From assembly GCA_965199135.1 (NCBI GenBank), contig OZ240685.1, forward strand, positions 806,001-870,000: 64,000 nucleotides of DNA, read 5' to 3'. Shown piece after piece: positions 35,468-43,769 of this stretch (positions are counted from its first letter, which is position 1; the number at the start of each line of letters is the position of its first letter). The DNA is from EB88 sp965199135. Lineage in GTDB: Bacteria > Acidobacteriota > Terriglobia > Terriglobales > Acidobacteriaceae. Made by a program: the position numbers and the translations under genes. The notes under the pieces were generated by a model. The model was not told the DNA's origin, ran no database searches, and was given only the letters and a program-made list of their open reading frames with translations.

Positions 35468-35740
35468 CTACTTGGCCGGGGGTACGTAGTCCTGGGGCAG
35501 TGCCGAGCCCTCCCCGAAGAAATAGCCCTGCATCTGTTCGACCAGGAACTCCTGCGCCTGCGGTGTCCAGGGTTGCAGACGGTACTCGTTCAGGATCATC
35601 TTCTGGTGCTCGACCCACTCGCCCCAGGCCTTTTTTGAAACATTGTTGTAGATCTTGTGACCGAAATCGCTGTCAAACGGCGGCTCATCGAGCCCTTCCA
35701 TCTCCTGCTTGTACCGCGCGCAAAATACCATGTGTGCCAT
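35468..35740 (-). CDS. yggX: YggX-family Fe(II)-trafficking / oxidative damage protection protein
   Basis: A 90-aa protein matching YggX along its length: MVFCARYKQEMEGL with the conserved Cys, the GHKIYNNVSKKAWGEWVEHQ core, MILNEYRL, and the EQMQGYFFGEG end. The family protects Fe-S enzymes from oxidative damage and may move ferrous iron. It lies just downstream of the tRNA on the same strand and upstream-adjacent to the polysaccharide deacetylase. A -10-like TACAAT ends 6 bases before the ATG and no ribosome site is visible, suggesting a leaderless message. Confidence 0.92.
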   Translation of the reverse strand: MAHMVFCARYKQEMEGLDEPPFDSDFGHKIYNNVSKKAWGEWVEHQKMILNEYRLQPWTPQAQEFLVEQMQGYFFGEGSALPQDYVPPAK

Positions 35741-35746
35741 AGCGGT

Positions 35747-35752
35747 ATTGTA
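35747..35752 (-). promoter_or_regulatory. -10 box placed for a leaderless yggX transcript
   Basis: TACAAT on the minus strand (plus-strand ATTGTA) ends 6 bases before the yggX ATG. The same arrangement is seen before the DMT gene at 25963. The -35 is poor. Confidence 0.4.
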
Positions 35753-35783
35753 GCGGCGTCGCCACAGCGCTGACGCGGGAAGA

Positions 35784-36524
35784 CTACCCCCCCTGCGTCG
35801 GCCACCAGTCGCGCACTGTCACAAACTTGTAGCCTGCAGCCAGGCCGCGCTCGAGCAGAAAGCCGACCGCCGAGACCGTGCGCGCGCGCGTAGTGTTCGG
35901 CCCATTCGGGCCACCATCGTGCAACAGGATTGTTGATCCCCGGTCCGCCTTGCGATTGCTGCGGATGCCCCGCTCGACGGCCTTCATGATCTGCTTGGGC
36001 GGACGATCCTCGCGCCAGTCGAAGCCCATGCTGTTCCACATCACGGTCTGCAGCCCAAGGTCGCGGGCAATCTTCAGCACGGCAGGGCGGCGTCCCCCGT
36101 AGGGTGGCCGAAAGTAGTGGACCGGGGCACCCAGCGTGTCCTCGAGCAGGGCATTGCAGTCGCGCAGCTCTGCGGCTATCGCCTTGCTGCTCATGTAGGC
36201 CAGGTTCTTGTGCGTCATGGAGTGGTTGCCGATCACATGGCCCGCGTCCGAAACCTGCTTCACCAGCCAGGGAAGCTGTTTCGCATACTTGCCGACAAAG
36301 AAGAACGTTCCTTTCGCCTGGGCGAATGCAAGCTTCTCCAGCACTTCCTGGGTGTAGCGGTCGTTCGGACCATCGTCAAAGGTCAGGGCCAGCTCGCGGC
36401 CATTCGGCCCGTGAACCAGAGTCCTGCCGAGGATCTGCGAGGTGGACCACTGGGATCGTGCCCAACCACCAGCCACGGCTGCAACCGCAACCCCGGCAAC
36501 GGCTGTTTCTCCAACCAACGTCAT
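35784..36524 (-). CDS. Polysaccharide deacetylase (NodB / carbohydrate esterase 4)
   Basis: A 246-aa enzyme with an N-terminal hydrophobic stretch (about residues 1-20) that may act as a signal or anchor. All five NodB motifs are visible: TFDDGP (metal Asp), HSMTHKN (metal His pair), RPPYGGR, a DWREDRP segment and the catalytic His in LLHDGG. It would remove acetyl groups from peptidoglycan, chitin or an exopolysaccharide. It is divergent from the deoxynucleoside kinase gene. No carbohydrate-binding module is attached. Confidence 0.9.
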   Translation of the reverse strand: MTLVGETAVAGVAVAAVAGGWARSQWSTSQILGRTLVHGPNGRELALTFDDGPNDRYTQEVLEKLAFAQAKGTFFFVGKYAKQLPWLVKQVSDAGHVIGNHSMTHKNLAYMSSKAIAAELRDCNALLEDTLGAPVHYFRPPYGGRRPAVLKIARDLGLQTVMWNSMGFDWREDRPPKQIMKAVERGIRSNRKADRGSTILLHDGGPNGPNTTRARTVSAVGFLLERGLAAGYKFVTVRDWWPTQGG

Positions 36525-36560
36525 GGCTCACAGTGTACCTGCGGCGAATGAACCAATATG

Positions 36561-36602
36561 TTCCATGGAATCGAAAGAAGCACTTCCGTTTTCGTGCTTC
36601 TT
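36561..36602. promoter_or_regulatory. 10-bp palindrome plus 9-bp hairpin in a divergent promoter region
   Basis: TTCCATGGAA (36561-36570) is a perfect palindrome. Directly behind it AAGAAGCAC (36575-36583) and GTGCTTCTT (36594-36602) form a perfect 9-bp stem with a 10-base T-rich loop. Both lie between the deacetylase and kinase genes and may be an operator and a leader hairpin. Confidence 0.4.
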
Positions 36603-36693
36603 CGCCTAATATTCGCCTATCGGGAGAAGAGCTCGTTCTTCCCGACGCATCCGCACAGGAACGGCTCCTCTCGAGCAAGAAAGCAGGTTCTGC

Positions 36694-37500
36694 TTGTCGA
36701 AGTCACGAGACCTCCATCAGCCGCGGCTCTTTGCCGAAGATGTCACCCCGTGGGCGTCCGATCCGGAGTCGCCTGCGGGTGAGGCTCCAGAGCGAAAAGC
36801 GCCTGCGCGTGCATCGCTCCAGGCCTCTGCACCCGCCTTTTTTGAACGGAGGCAACACGCAGCCCGCACGCCGTTCCGGATTGCGGTGGAAGGTCCGCTG
36901 CGCGTTGGCAAGTCGACCCTGGCCCGCATGCTCGCCGAGCGGATGGGCGCGAATCACATCGCGGAGCCCGAGAACAATCCCTTCCTGGGCCGCTTCTACG
37001 CGGGCGAGCCGGCGATGGCCTTCAGCACGCAGATGTGGTTTTTACGCGAACGGATCGAACAGCTCAAGGCTGCTTCCGCGTTGGCAGGGCCGGTGGTGTC
37101 GGATTACATCCTCGAGAAGGACAAGCTCTTCGCGTTTCTGAACCTTTCCGATACCGAGCTCTCGATCTACAAGGATTTCTACGCCGCCCATTCGGCTCCG
37201 GCGTTTGTCCGCCGCCCGGAGCTGGTGGTCTACCTGCAGGCCGGGCCCGCTGTGCTTCGGGAGCGCCGCCGTCGCAAGGGTCTGGCAGAAGAACGGAGCC
37301 TTGATGAGGCCTATGCCGAACAGGTCTCCGAGGCGTACGAGCACTTCTTTACCCGCTACACCGCGAGCCGCTTGCTGGTCGTCGATACCTCGGCAATCGA
37401 CTTTGTGCACAGCGAGCGGGATCGTGAGCAGCTGCTCGACCGGATCCTCGCTCCCGTGCATGGCCGCGAGCACTACGCCCCCCTCGCACAGATCGCTTAG
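36694..37500 (+). CDS. Deoxynucleoside kinase (dNK/dGK family)
   Basis: A 268-aa protein whose kinase domain begins at about residue 62 with the P-loop EGPLRVGKST. FSTQMWFLRERIEQL, SDYILEKDKLFA (the DRx-like acid region) and the LID-like RERRRRKGLAEER follow, as in deoxyadenosine/deoxyguanosine kinases that phosphorylate deoxynucleosides for salvage. The start is uncertain: TTG 36694 gives a 60-residue hydrophilic extension absent from most relatives, and no in-frame ATG lies closer. It is followed 62 bases later by panB, a common neighbour order in Acidobacteria. Confidence 0.85.
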   Translation: MSKSRDLHQPRLFAEDVTPWASDPESPAGEAPERKAPARASLQASAPAFFERRQHAARTPFRIAVEGPLRVGKSTLARMLAERMGANHIAEPENNPFLGRFYAGEPAMAFSTQMWFLRERIEQLKAASALAGPVVSDYILEKDKLFAFLNLSDTELSIYKDFYAAHSAPAFVRRPELVVYLQAGPAVLRERRRRKGLAEERSLDEAYAEQVSEAYEHFFTRYTASRLLVVDTSAIDFVHSERDREQLLDRILAPVHGREHYAPLAQIA

Positions 37501-37562
37501 AGGATTAGGCTAGAGGGCACGGGTTGCATCCGCATGCTGGGAGCAGCACTGGAGCCTTTGCT

Positions 37563-38453
37563 ATGAGCCTTTCCACCTCTCGCGACGAGGGCGCTGTTCC
37601 GCTGGCGCCACGCGTCACATTCCCCGGCCTGATCGAAAAGAAGCAGGGTGGCACGCCGATCACGGCGCTGACCGCCTACGACTATCCGAGCGCCCGCATC
37701 GTAGATGAGGCCGGCATCGACCTCCTGCTGGTCGGCGACTCGCTCGGCATGGCCGTGCTTGGCTATGACTCGACGCTGCCGGTAACGCTCGACGAGATGC
37801 TGCACCACACCCGTGCTGTCCGCCGGGCCGTCAAGCGGGCCTTGCTGGTAGCCGATATGCCCTTTGGAACCTACCACGCCGACGAGGCGGAAGCAGTGCG
37901 CAATGCCACCCGCTTTATCAAGGAGGCAGGTGCCGAGGCCGTCAAGATCGAGGGAGCGCGGCCTGCGCTTGCGAACCGACTGGTGGAGGCCGAGATTCCC
38001 GTGGTCGCGCACCTGGGGCTCCTGCCACAGGGTGTGAACCGAATGGGCGGATACAGGGTACAGGCGCGTACGGCCGACCAGGCCGAGGCGCTGGTGGCGG
38101 ATGCAGTCGCCATGGAGGCAGCCGGAGCCGCGCTCGTGGTGCTTGAAGGTATTCCCCGTGAAGTCGCAGAGCGGGTGACCAGGTCGCTGCGGGTGCCGGT
38201 CATCGGCATCGGTGCGGGGGCGGGTTGCGATGGGCAGATCCTGGTGCTGCACGACATTCTCCACCTCACCTTCGCGCCCGCAGCCAAGTTTGTCCGTCGC
38301 TACGCGGATGTTGCCGCCTTGATGCGCGAGGCTGTAGCGCGGTATGCAAGCGACGTGCGCGAGCGCCGCTTCCCGTCGGAGTCTGAGAGCTATCACCTGT
38401 CGGAGGAGACCCGCCTCGCCTGGGAAGGCACCGCACCGGGAAAGACACGTTGA
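37563..38453 (+). CDS. panB: 3-methyl-2-oxobutanoate hydroxymethyltransferase
   Basis: The first step of pantothenate synthesis: transfer of hydroxymethyl from methylene-THF to ketoisovalerate. The 296-aa protein has the conserved TALTAYDYPSARIVDEAG start, VGDSLGMAVLGYDSTLPVT with metal-binding Asp residues, the KIEGA segment and IGIGAGAGCDGQILV. ATG 37563 gives a 20-residue leader before the conserved part. The TGA stop overlaps the ATG of panC by one base (TGATG), so the two are coupled. The preceding dNK may belong to the same transcript. Confidence 0.97.
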   Translation: MSLSTSRDEGAVPLAPRVTFPGLIEKKQGGTPITALTAYDYPSARIVDEAGIDLLLVGDSLGMAVLGYDSTLPVTLDEMLHHTRAVRRAVKRALLVADMPFGTYHADEAEAVRNATRFIKEAGAEAVKIEGARPALANRLVEAEIPVVAHLGLLPQGVNRMGGYRVQARTADQAEALVADAVAMEAAGAALVVLEGIPREVAERVTRSLRVPVIGIGAGAGCDGQILVLHDILHLTFAPAAKFVRRYADVAALMREAVARYASDVRERRFPSESESYHLSEETRLAWEGTAPGKTR

Positions 38454-39292
38454 TGGAAGTGCTGCGGACGATTGCTGCGGTGCGTGCGTACTCGAGACGA
38501 GGCTCGCTCGGCGTGGTGCCGACGATGGGCGCGCTCCACAGCGGGCACCTGTCGCTGATCGAGGCGGCGCGCGCCGGGAACGAGGAGGTGGCTGCGTCGA
38601 TCTTTGTGAACCCGACCCAGTTCGGGCCAAATGAGGACTTCGCGACGTACCCCCGCACCTTTCAGCACGATTGCGAGCTGCTTGAGTCCCTCGGTGCGGC
38701 ATTTGTCTTCGCGCCCGAGCCCGCGGAGATGTACCCACCCGGCTTCGCAGCGGCGATCGATGTCGGTCCGGTGGCGACAAAGCTCGATGGCGCGTCGCGG
38801 CCCGGCCACTTCACCGGTGTGGCGACGGTGGTGGCGAAGCTCTTCGGCATCCTCACACCGACGCGAGCCTACTTCGGGCAGAAAGATGCGGCACAGGTGG
38901 CGGTGCTGCGGCAGCTGGTGCGCGATCTCTCGATGCCGGTCGAGCTGGTCGTCTGCCCGACTGTTCGCGAGGGAGACGGGCTGGCGCTCTCGTCGCGCAA
39001 CCGGTACCTGGCGCCTCCAGAACGCGCCGCGGCGCTGGTTCTCTCCCGGGCACTGCTGGCGGCCGAGGACAAGGCTCGCCATGGCGAGCCGGACGCGACG
39101 ACGCTGCTTGAGGTCGCTGCCGTGGTTCTTGGGGAAGAGCCGCTGTTTCGGAGGGACTACCTGGCACTGGTCGATCCGGACACGCTCGAGCCCGTTTCCT
39201 CACTGGAGCCTGGCACGCCGGGGCTGCTGGCGATCGCTGGCTGGATCGGAGGGACCCGGCTGATCGATAACACCCTGTTGCTGCTGCGCTGA
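38453..39292 (+). CDS. panC: Pantothenate synthetase
   Basis: Condenses pantoate and beta-alanine with ATP to pantothenate. The 279-aa protein shows the nucleotidyltransferase HxGH site in VPTMGALHSGHLSL, FVNPTQFGPNEDF, the YFGQKDAAQVAVL segment and a KMSKS-like SSRNRYL. ATG 38453-38455 overlaps the panB stop. No panD follows; the next gene is on the opposite strand, so aspartate decarboxylase must lie elsewhere. Confidence 0.97.
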   Translation: MEVLRTIAAVRAYSRRGSLGVVPTMGALHSGHLSLIEAARAGNEEVAASIFVNPTQFGPNEDFATYPRTFQHDCELLESLGAAFVFAPEPAEMYPPGFAAAIDVGPVATKLDGASRPGHFTGVATVVAKLFGILTPTRAYFGQKDAAQVAVLRQLVRDLSMPVELVVCPTVREGDGLALSSRNRYLAPPERAAALVLSRALLAAEDKARHGEPDATTLLEVAAVVLGEEPLFRRDYLALVDPDTLEPVSSLEPGTPGLLAIAGWIGGTRLIDNTLLLLR

Positions 39293-39400
39293 GTCGGAGG
39301 GAGGCGGAGCCATGGGTACCCCGGTCGAGTCGGGTCGGGAGCCGTGTGCGCTGAGTCGCGGGAGCCCACAACTCACATGCGAACTGTGAGGTACCCTGCC

Positions 39401-39450
39401 GGTCAAGCTCGGTCAATGCAGGTCAATGCAGGGCAATGCCGGTCAGGGCC
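39401..39450. repeat. Five degenerate 10-bp tandem units
   Basis: GGTCAAGCTC, GGTCAATGCA, GGTCAATGCA, GGGCAATGCC and GGTCAGGGCC lie head to tail between panC and the convergent mpg gene; the last unit contains the mpg stop. A short hairpin (CTCACA/TGTGAG, 39372-39390) precedes them. Confidence 0.65.
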
Positions 39451-40078
39451 GGGCAGGCTTCTTGGGGCCGGAGACGCATGGGTTCGCCCGGAGGTAGAAG
39501 CGCAGTGGCCGGTCGGCTGCCTTGGTGATCCCGATCCGCGGCGTGGTGACGATCTCGCCGGCCTCGGCGACTGCAGGGTCGGCGAGCAGCAGGTCGCCTG
39601 CCGGATCGAGCAGGTCAGTGCCGTTCAGCGGGTCGCGGGTAACTGCGAATGCCTGGCAGAGACGTCCGGGGCCGCTGCACAGGAGCCGTGGCGCGGCAGT
39701 TTCGGGTTGGCGCCGCAGGGCTGCCATGGTGGCGAGGCCAGCGACGGGCTCGAGCGCCCGGATCAGCACGCAGCCTGCCTGCCCCTCCGGTTCGCAGCTG
39801 ACGTTCAGGCAGCTGTGCATTCCGTAGATGAAGTAGACGTACGCGTGACCGGGTGGGCCAAAGAGAACGCGATTGCGGGCGGTCTCCCCGCGAAATGCGT
39901 GGGCCGCCGGGTCGCCTGTACCGAAGTAAGCCTCGGTCTCGACGATGCGGCCGGCGAGCCACTCACCACGCCAGCGCCGGAGGAGCAATGTGCCCAGGAG
40001 GGCGCGGCCGACCTCGTCCGGCGGCGGCAAAAAGAACGACCGGGGGAGCAGCGGTCCTGCAATGGGCGGCAGGCTCAA
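39443..40078 (-). CDS. mpg: 3-methyladenine DNA glycosylase (AAG/MPG family)
   Basis: Base-excision repair enzyme that removes alkylated purines. The protein shows LPRSFFLPPPDEVGRALLG, the catalytic Glu in RIVETEAYFG, DPAAHAFRGETARN, the intercalating-Tyr region HAYVYFIYGMHSCLNV and the GPGRLCQAF end. TTG 40076-40078 gives a normal 211-aa protein starting 8 bases after the bcp stop; ATG 40126 inside bcp would add 16 residues that are only antisense-like filler. The start is therefore uncertain, the family is not. Probably co-transcribed with bcp. Confidence 0.9.
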   Translation of the reverse strand: MSLPPIAGPLLPRSFFLPPPDEVGRALLGTLLLRRWRGEWLAGRIVETEAYFGTGDPAAHAFRGETARNRVLFGPPGHAYVYFIYGMHSCLNVSCEPEGQAGCVLIRALEPVAGLATMAALRRQPETAAPRLLCSGPGRLCQAFAVTRDPLNGTDLLDPAGDLLLADPAVAEAGEIVTTPRIGITKAADRPLRFYLRANPCVSGPKKPARP

Positions 40079-40085
40079 AGCGGGA

Positions 40086-40550
40086 CTAGGCGGTCGCCTG
40101 AATGGCCCCGAGCACGTCTTCGGCATGGCCTTCCGGTTTGACCTTTGCGAAGATCTTCGCGAGGGTTCCATCGGGCGCAATCAGAAAGGTAGAACGCTCG
40201 ATCCCCATGACCTTCTTGCCGTACATGTTCTTTTCCTTGAGCACGCCAAACAGGTTGCAGACCTCGGCGTTCACGTCGGCGAGGAGCGGGTAGGGCAGCT
40301 CGTACTTCGCTTTGAACTTCGCCTGGGCCTTGGGCGTATCGCGCGAGATGCCGAGCACGACGGCGCCCGCGTCCATGAGCTTCCCGAACGTGTCGCGAAA
40401 GCCGCAAGCCTCGATCGTGCAACCGGGAGTGTCGGCTTTCGGGTAGAAGAAGAGCACGACGGGCTTGCCGCGAAACTCCTCGAGCGAGCGGGTGTGGTCC
40501 TGGTCATCCTGCAGCGTAAAGTTGGGAACGGGCGCGTGAAGCTCAACCAT
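40086..40550 (-). CDS. bcp: Thioredoxin-dependent peroxiredoxin (Bcp/PrxQ)
   Basis: A 154-aa peroxiredoxin reducing hydrogen peroxide and organic peroxides. Peroxidatic Cys44 and resolving Cys49 lie in DTPGCTIEACGFRD, the same spacing as in E. coli Bcp. The core LFFYPKAD and the GIERSTFLIAPDG segment are standard. ATG 40548-40550 has AAGGAAA upstream; the frame extends further but without conservation. Followed by mpg, giving a small oxidative/alkylation defence pair. Confidence 0.96.
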   Translation of the reverse strand: MVELHAPVPNFTLQDDQDHTRSLEEFRGKPVVLFFYPKADTPGCTIEACGFRDTFGKLMDAGAVVLGISRDTPKAQAKFKAKYELPYPLLADVNAEVCNLFGVLKEKNMYGKKVMGIERSTFLIAPDGTLAKIFAKVKPEGHAEDVLGAIQATA

Positions 40551-40668
40551 CGGTGCGGGTTTCCTTCTTGTTGGGGTCGTCATGACACTGGATGCACAAA
40601 CACGGGCTTCGGTTCCGGGAGCGTCCCTCCGCTCACCCGGCACGTCCAATGAGCGGATACGAGGTCGC

Positions 40669-42501
40669 ATGACGCTGCGTGCAAAATCAATGGCCTGTGT
40701 CGGCAGCCTGCTGCTCTGCACTCTCTCGGCCTCTGCCCAGTACGTGGGCAAGGTGGGCCAGGGCATCGAGAAGAAGCCGACGCTGCGGGCCACGGCCGTC
40801 TACGAGTTCACCGGCTCCATGAGCAAGCCCAACGCCAGTCGGCTGGTGCCGGTGGTGGTCTGGGATGGCGAACACTACCAGCCAGGCGGGCTCTATCTGG
40901 CGCGGCCAGAACCGCTGGCGGTAGCGGGCGGGACACAGTATGTGCTCGAGAAGACCGGCGTGCCGGCCGGGCTGTTCAACGTCGGTTCGGCTGCCGAGCT
41001 GAATGGTGGCTGGGTGGGGCTGGGCCGCTTCGCACCGAACGTTGTGGCGCCTGCGCCGAAGCGGCTGGCTGTGTCGAAGAAGCCGCCGACGCTGTCGGGG
41101 GGCGCCGGCCAGGGTAAGGTCGCTGATGACGATGCGGATGCGAGCCGGCCGACGCTGCACCGGAAAACGGGCAGCGACACCGGCGCGAGCACCCCGTCTT
41201 CTGGATCTGGTTCGGGGACCGCGGGCGGGTCGGGAAGTAGCGGCTCGGGGAGCTCGTCCGGAAGCAGCAGCGAGCCCACACTGCATCGCCGGGACACAGA
41301 CAGCAGCGGCAGCACCCAGTCGAGCAGCAGCTCGGCCTCAGGTGGGAGCACACCGTCCGGATCGAGTTCCGGAGCAAATTCCGGTGCAAGTTCCGGTGCA
41401 CATTCCGGTGCAAATTCCGGATCGGGGAGCTCGTCCCCCAGCAGCCCGGACTCCGACGACCGACCCACGCTGCACCGCAAGGACAGCAGTTCGGACTCGA
41501 GTCCCGCTGGCGCCGGGTCGTCGAGCAGCTCCGCGAGCACGAGCGATCCCGACGGGCCGACGCTGCACCGCAAAGACAGTGAGACCACGACCGGCAGCAA
41601 CGCTCCGGCACCGGACCCGGACCGCCCGACCCTGCATCGGTCTTCGAGCGATGCCAGCTCCGCCCCGGCGCCCGACCCGGACCGGCCCATGCTCCATCGG
41701 CATGGCGATGCGGCCGGCGAGCTGACCCTTACGGCGCCTGACCCTGATCGGCCGCACCTGCGCTACGGGCTGGCTGGCGATCCCGGTGGACGCATCCTGC
41801 CGGCCGAGTTGAAGGATGGCACGGTCGCGGGTGCGGAGACGGGTAGCGGGAGCGCTGTCCCGATCGGGCAGGTGGTCGCGATCTCCGACACCTCAACCGA
41901 CGAGCCGCATCCGTTCGCCTACAGCTTTCCGAGTCCGGCTGCCCAGACCGCGGCCGAGCAGGCGATGCACGACCTCGCGATCAAGGCGCTGGCGACGGCG
42001 GTGCATGCAAGCTTTGGCCCGGCGGCCAAAAGTGATGTTGCGCTGCGCCAGTCGCTCGCAGGGAGCAGTAGCTTTGGGCCCGGTACCGGGACCCGCGCGA
42101 AGAAGGCCGCGGCAGCCCCGGCCGGCTCTGACCCGCTGGCGGAGCCGGAGTTCCACGCCTATGAACTCAGCTACGGAGGCGGCGCGACCTATGTGTACAC
42201 GGCGCATACCGAGGCTCCCCTGCCCCAGCGCCGCTACGTCACGGTGATTGCTGCTCCCGACTTCTACGGGAAACCCCAGCAGCTCTTTTCGCAGACCACG
42301 CGGGGGGACATGCTCGCGGAAACGCCTGCACTGCACCTGATCGACGCGGCAGACACCAATGGCGATCACCGGGCCGAGCTCCTGTTTGAGGAGCAGACAG
42401 GGCAGGCTGCCGGGATCAGCGGCCGCCAGTTTGCGATCTACAGCGTTGCCGCCGGACAGGCCAGGCTGGTCTATTCGACCGGCCCGGGCGTGGTGCAGTA
42501 G
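40669..42501 (+). CDS. Secreted Ser-rich protein with repeated PTLHR motifs
   Basis: A 610-aa exported protein. A signal peptide covers about residues 1-24 (ends in LSASAQ). Residues about 25-140 form an N-terminal domain (KPTLRATAVYEFTGSM). The middle (about 150-370) is Ser/Gly/Ala/Asp-rich and carries seven spaced copies of (D)RPTLHRK or variants (PTLHRR, GPTLHRK, RPMLHRH, RPHLRYG). The last 220 residues form a folded domain (FHAYELSYGGGATYVYTA, DTNGDHRAELLFEEQ). Repeats of this kind look Acidobacteria-specific; I know no function. ATG 40669 has GAGG upstream. Confidence 0.78.
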   Translation: MTLRAKSMACVGSLLLCTLSASAQYVGKVGQGIEKKPTLRATAVYEFTGSMSKPNASRLVPVVVWDGEHYQPGGLYLARPEPLAVAGGTQYVLEKTGVPAGLFNVGSAAELNGGWVGLGRFAPNVVAPAPKRLAVSKKPPTLSGGAGQGKVADDDADASRPTLHRKTGSDTGASTPSSGSGSGTAGGSGSSGSGSSSGSSSEPTLHRRDTDSSGSTQSSSSSASGGSTPSGSSSGANSGASSGAHSGANSGSGSSSPSSPDSDDRPTLHRKDSSSDSSPAGAGSSSSSASTSDPDGPTLHRKDSETTTGSNAPAPDPDRPTLHRSSSDASSAPAPDPDRPMLHRHGDAAGELTLTAPDPDRPHLRYGLAGDPGGRILPAELKDGTVAGAETGSGSAVPIGQVVAISDTSTDEPHPFAYSFPSPAAQTAAEQAMHDLAIKALATAVHASFGPAAKSDVALRQSLAGSSSFGPGTGTRAKKAAAAPAGSDPLAEPEFHAYELSYGGGATYVYTAHTEAPLPQRRYVTVIAAPDFYGKPQQLFSQTTRGDMLAETPALHLIDAADTNGDHRAELLFEEQTGQAAGISGRQFAIYSVAAGQARLVYSTGPGVVQ

Positions 42502-42534
42502 CTGCACGGCTGCAGCAGGCGGACAGTGCCAGTG

Positions 42535-42573
42535 CGCCTGCGGTGCACCGACAACAGCGCCGCACCGCAGGCG
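42535..42573 (+). terminator. Hairpin after the PTLHR-repeat gene
   Basis: A perfect 12-bp stem (42535-42546 with 42562-42573, CGCCTGCGGTGC arm) with a 15-base loop, 34 bases after the stop. No T run, so it may act with a Rho-type signal. Confidence 0.5.
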
Positions 42574-42686
42574 GGCTGCCCTCTGCGGCGCAGCAACTGC
42601 TCGAGCGTCGTGAGCTCGACCAGCCTGACACGGGGACACCACCCGGGAGTGGGTCTCACCACATCGCTTTGTGTTCAAATAATGGA

Positions 42687-43769
42687 ATGGCAACTGACGC
42701 AGCGTTGACTGAGGCGGCGAGCACCCCTGTGTTTCAGACCGGGAGTGTGCCCCGTCCGAGGCATCCGCTGCGGCGTCGCTGGAAAACGGTCACCCGCCGG
42801 GTTCGCGAACTCGCCACGGTCGGGTACGCGCTGCTCTCGACCAGGCACCCGGTGATGGCGCAGATCGTGCCTGCGCGATTCTGTAATCTCAGCTGCACCT
42901 ACTGCAACGAGTATGACAAGGTCTCGGAGCCGACACCGATCGCGGAGATGCTGCGCCGCATCGACCACCTTGCGCGCCTTGGCACTTCGATCATCACCAT
43001 CTCCGGTGGCGAGCCGCTGACCCACCCGGACCTCGACCAGGTGATCGCGCGCATCCGTCATCATGGCCGCATCGCTGGCATGATCACGAACGGCTACCTC
43101 CTGATGCCCGACCGGATTGAGCGTCTCAACCGCGCAGGCCTCGACCACATGCAGATCTCGATCGACAACATCCTGCCCGACGAGACCAGCAAGAAGAGCC
43201 TCAAGGTGCTCGACCGCAAGCTCGAGATGCTGCGTGAGTACGCGGACTTTCACGTCAACATCAACTCGGTGGTGGGCGGCGGGATCGCAAACCCGCAGGA
43301 CGCGATCACGATCGGGCGTCGCGCTATTGCGCTTGGGTTCACCTCGACGATCGGCATCATCCATGATGGCGATGGCCAGTTGAAGCCGCTCGGGGGCGAA
43401 GAGCGCCGTGTCTGGTACGAGATGCGCAGCTGGAAGAAGACCAACTACTCTCGCTTCAACAAATTCCAGGAAGCCATCGCGAATGCGGAGCCGAACGACT
43501 GGCGGTGCCGTGCCGGCGCGCGCTATCTCTACGTCTGCGAGGATGGCCTCGTTCACTATTGCTCGCAGAAGCGCGGCTACCCCGGCGTCCCGGTCGCCGA
43601 GTACACCAAGGCGGACCTTCAGCGTGAGTTCATCACCGAGAAGGGCTGTGCACCCCACTGCACCGTCTCGTGTGTGCACCAGATCTCGTACATCGATCAC
43701 TGGCGTGCTCCGCAGACCCGCTCGAACCACCCCGGCGCTGCTGTTGATCTGGTGAATATCGAACTGTAG
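42687..43769 (+). CDS. Radical SAM enzyme with C-terminal Cys cluster (SPASM-like)
   Basis: A 360-aa protein. The CxxxCxxC motif binding the 4Fe-4S/SAM cluster is Cys66, Cys70, Cys73 (ARFCNLSCTYC), followed by the SAM-binding ISGGEPLTHPDL. The C-terminal third holds at least six more Cys (WRCRAGARYLYVCEDG, HYCSQKRG, KGCAPHCTVSC), suggesting one auxiliary Fe-S cluster as in SPASM proteins. Such enzymes modify peptides, lipids or cofactors. No precursor peptide or partner is adjacent: neighbours are a repeat protein and a TonB receptor. ATG 42687 is used; an overlapping ATG at 42682 is out of frame. Confidence 0.85.
   Translation: MATDAALTEAASTPVFQTGSVPRPRHPLRRRWKTVTRRVRELATVGYALLSTRHPVMAQIVPARFCNLSCTYCNEYDKVSEPTPIAEMLRRIDHLARLGTSIITISGGEPLTHPDLDQVIARIRHHGRIAGMITNGYLLMPDRIERLNRAGLDHMQISIDNILPDETSKKSLKVLDRKLEMLREYADFHVNINSVVGGGIANPQDAITIGRRAIALGFTSTIGIIHDGDGQLKPLGGEERRVWYEMRSWKKTNYSRFNKFQEAIANAEPNDWRCRAGARYLYVCEDGLVHYCSQKRGYPGVPVAEYTKADLQREFITEKGCAPHCTVSCVHQISYIDHWRAPQTRSNHPGAAVDLVNIEL

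Noticed and set aside
39404..39450. Short repeats considered as a CRISPR array
   Set aside because: Units are 10 bp with no spacers and no cas genes nearby.
40893..41690. 265-codon minus-strand frame with Leu/Pro/Ser repeats
   Set aside because: Its repeats are the reverse reading of the PTLHR/Ser-rich coding repeats on the plus strand.
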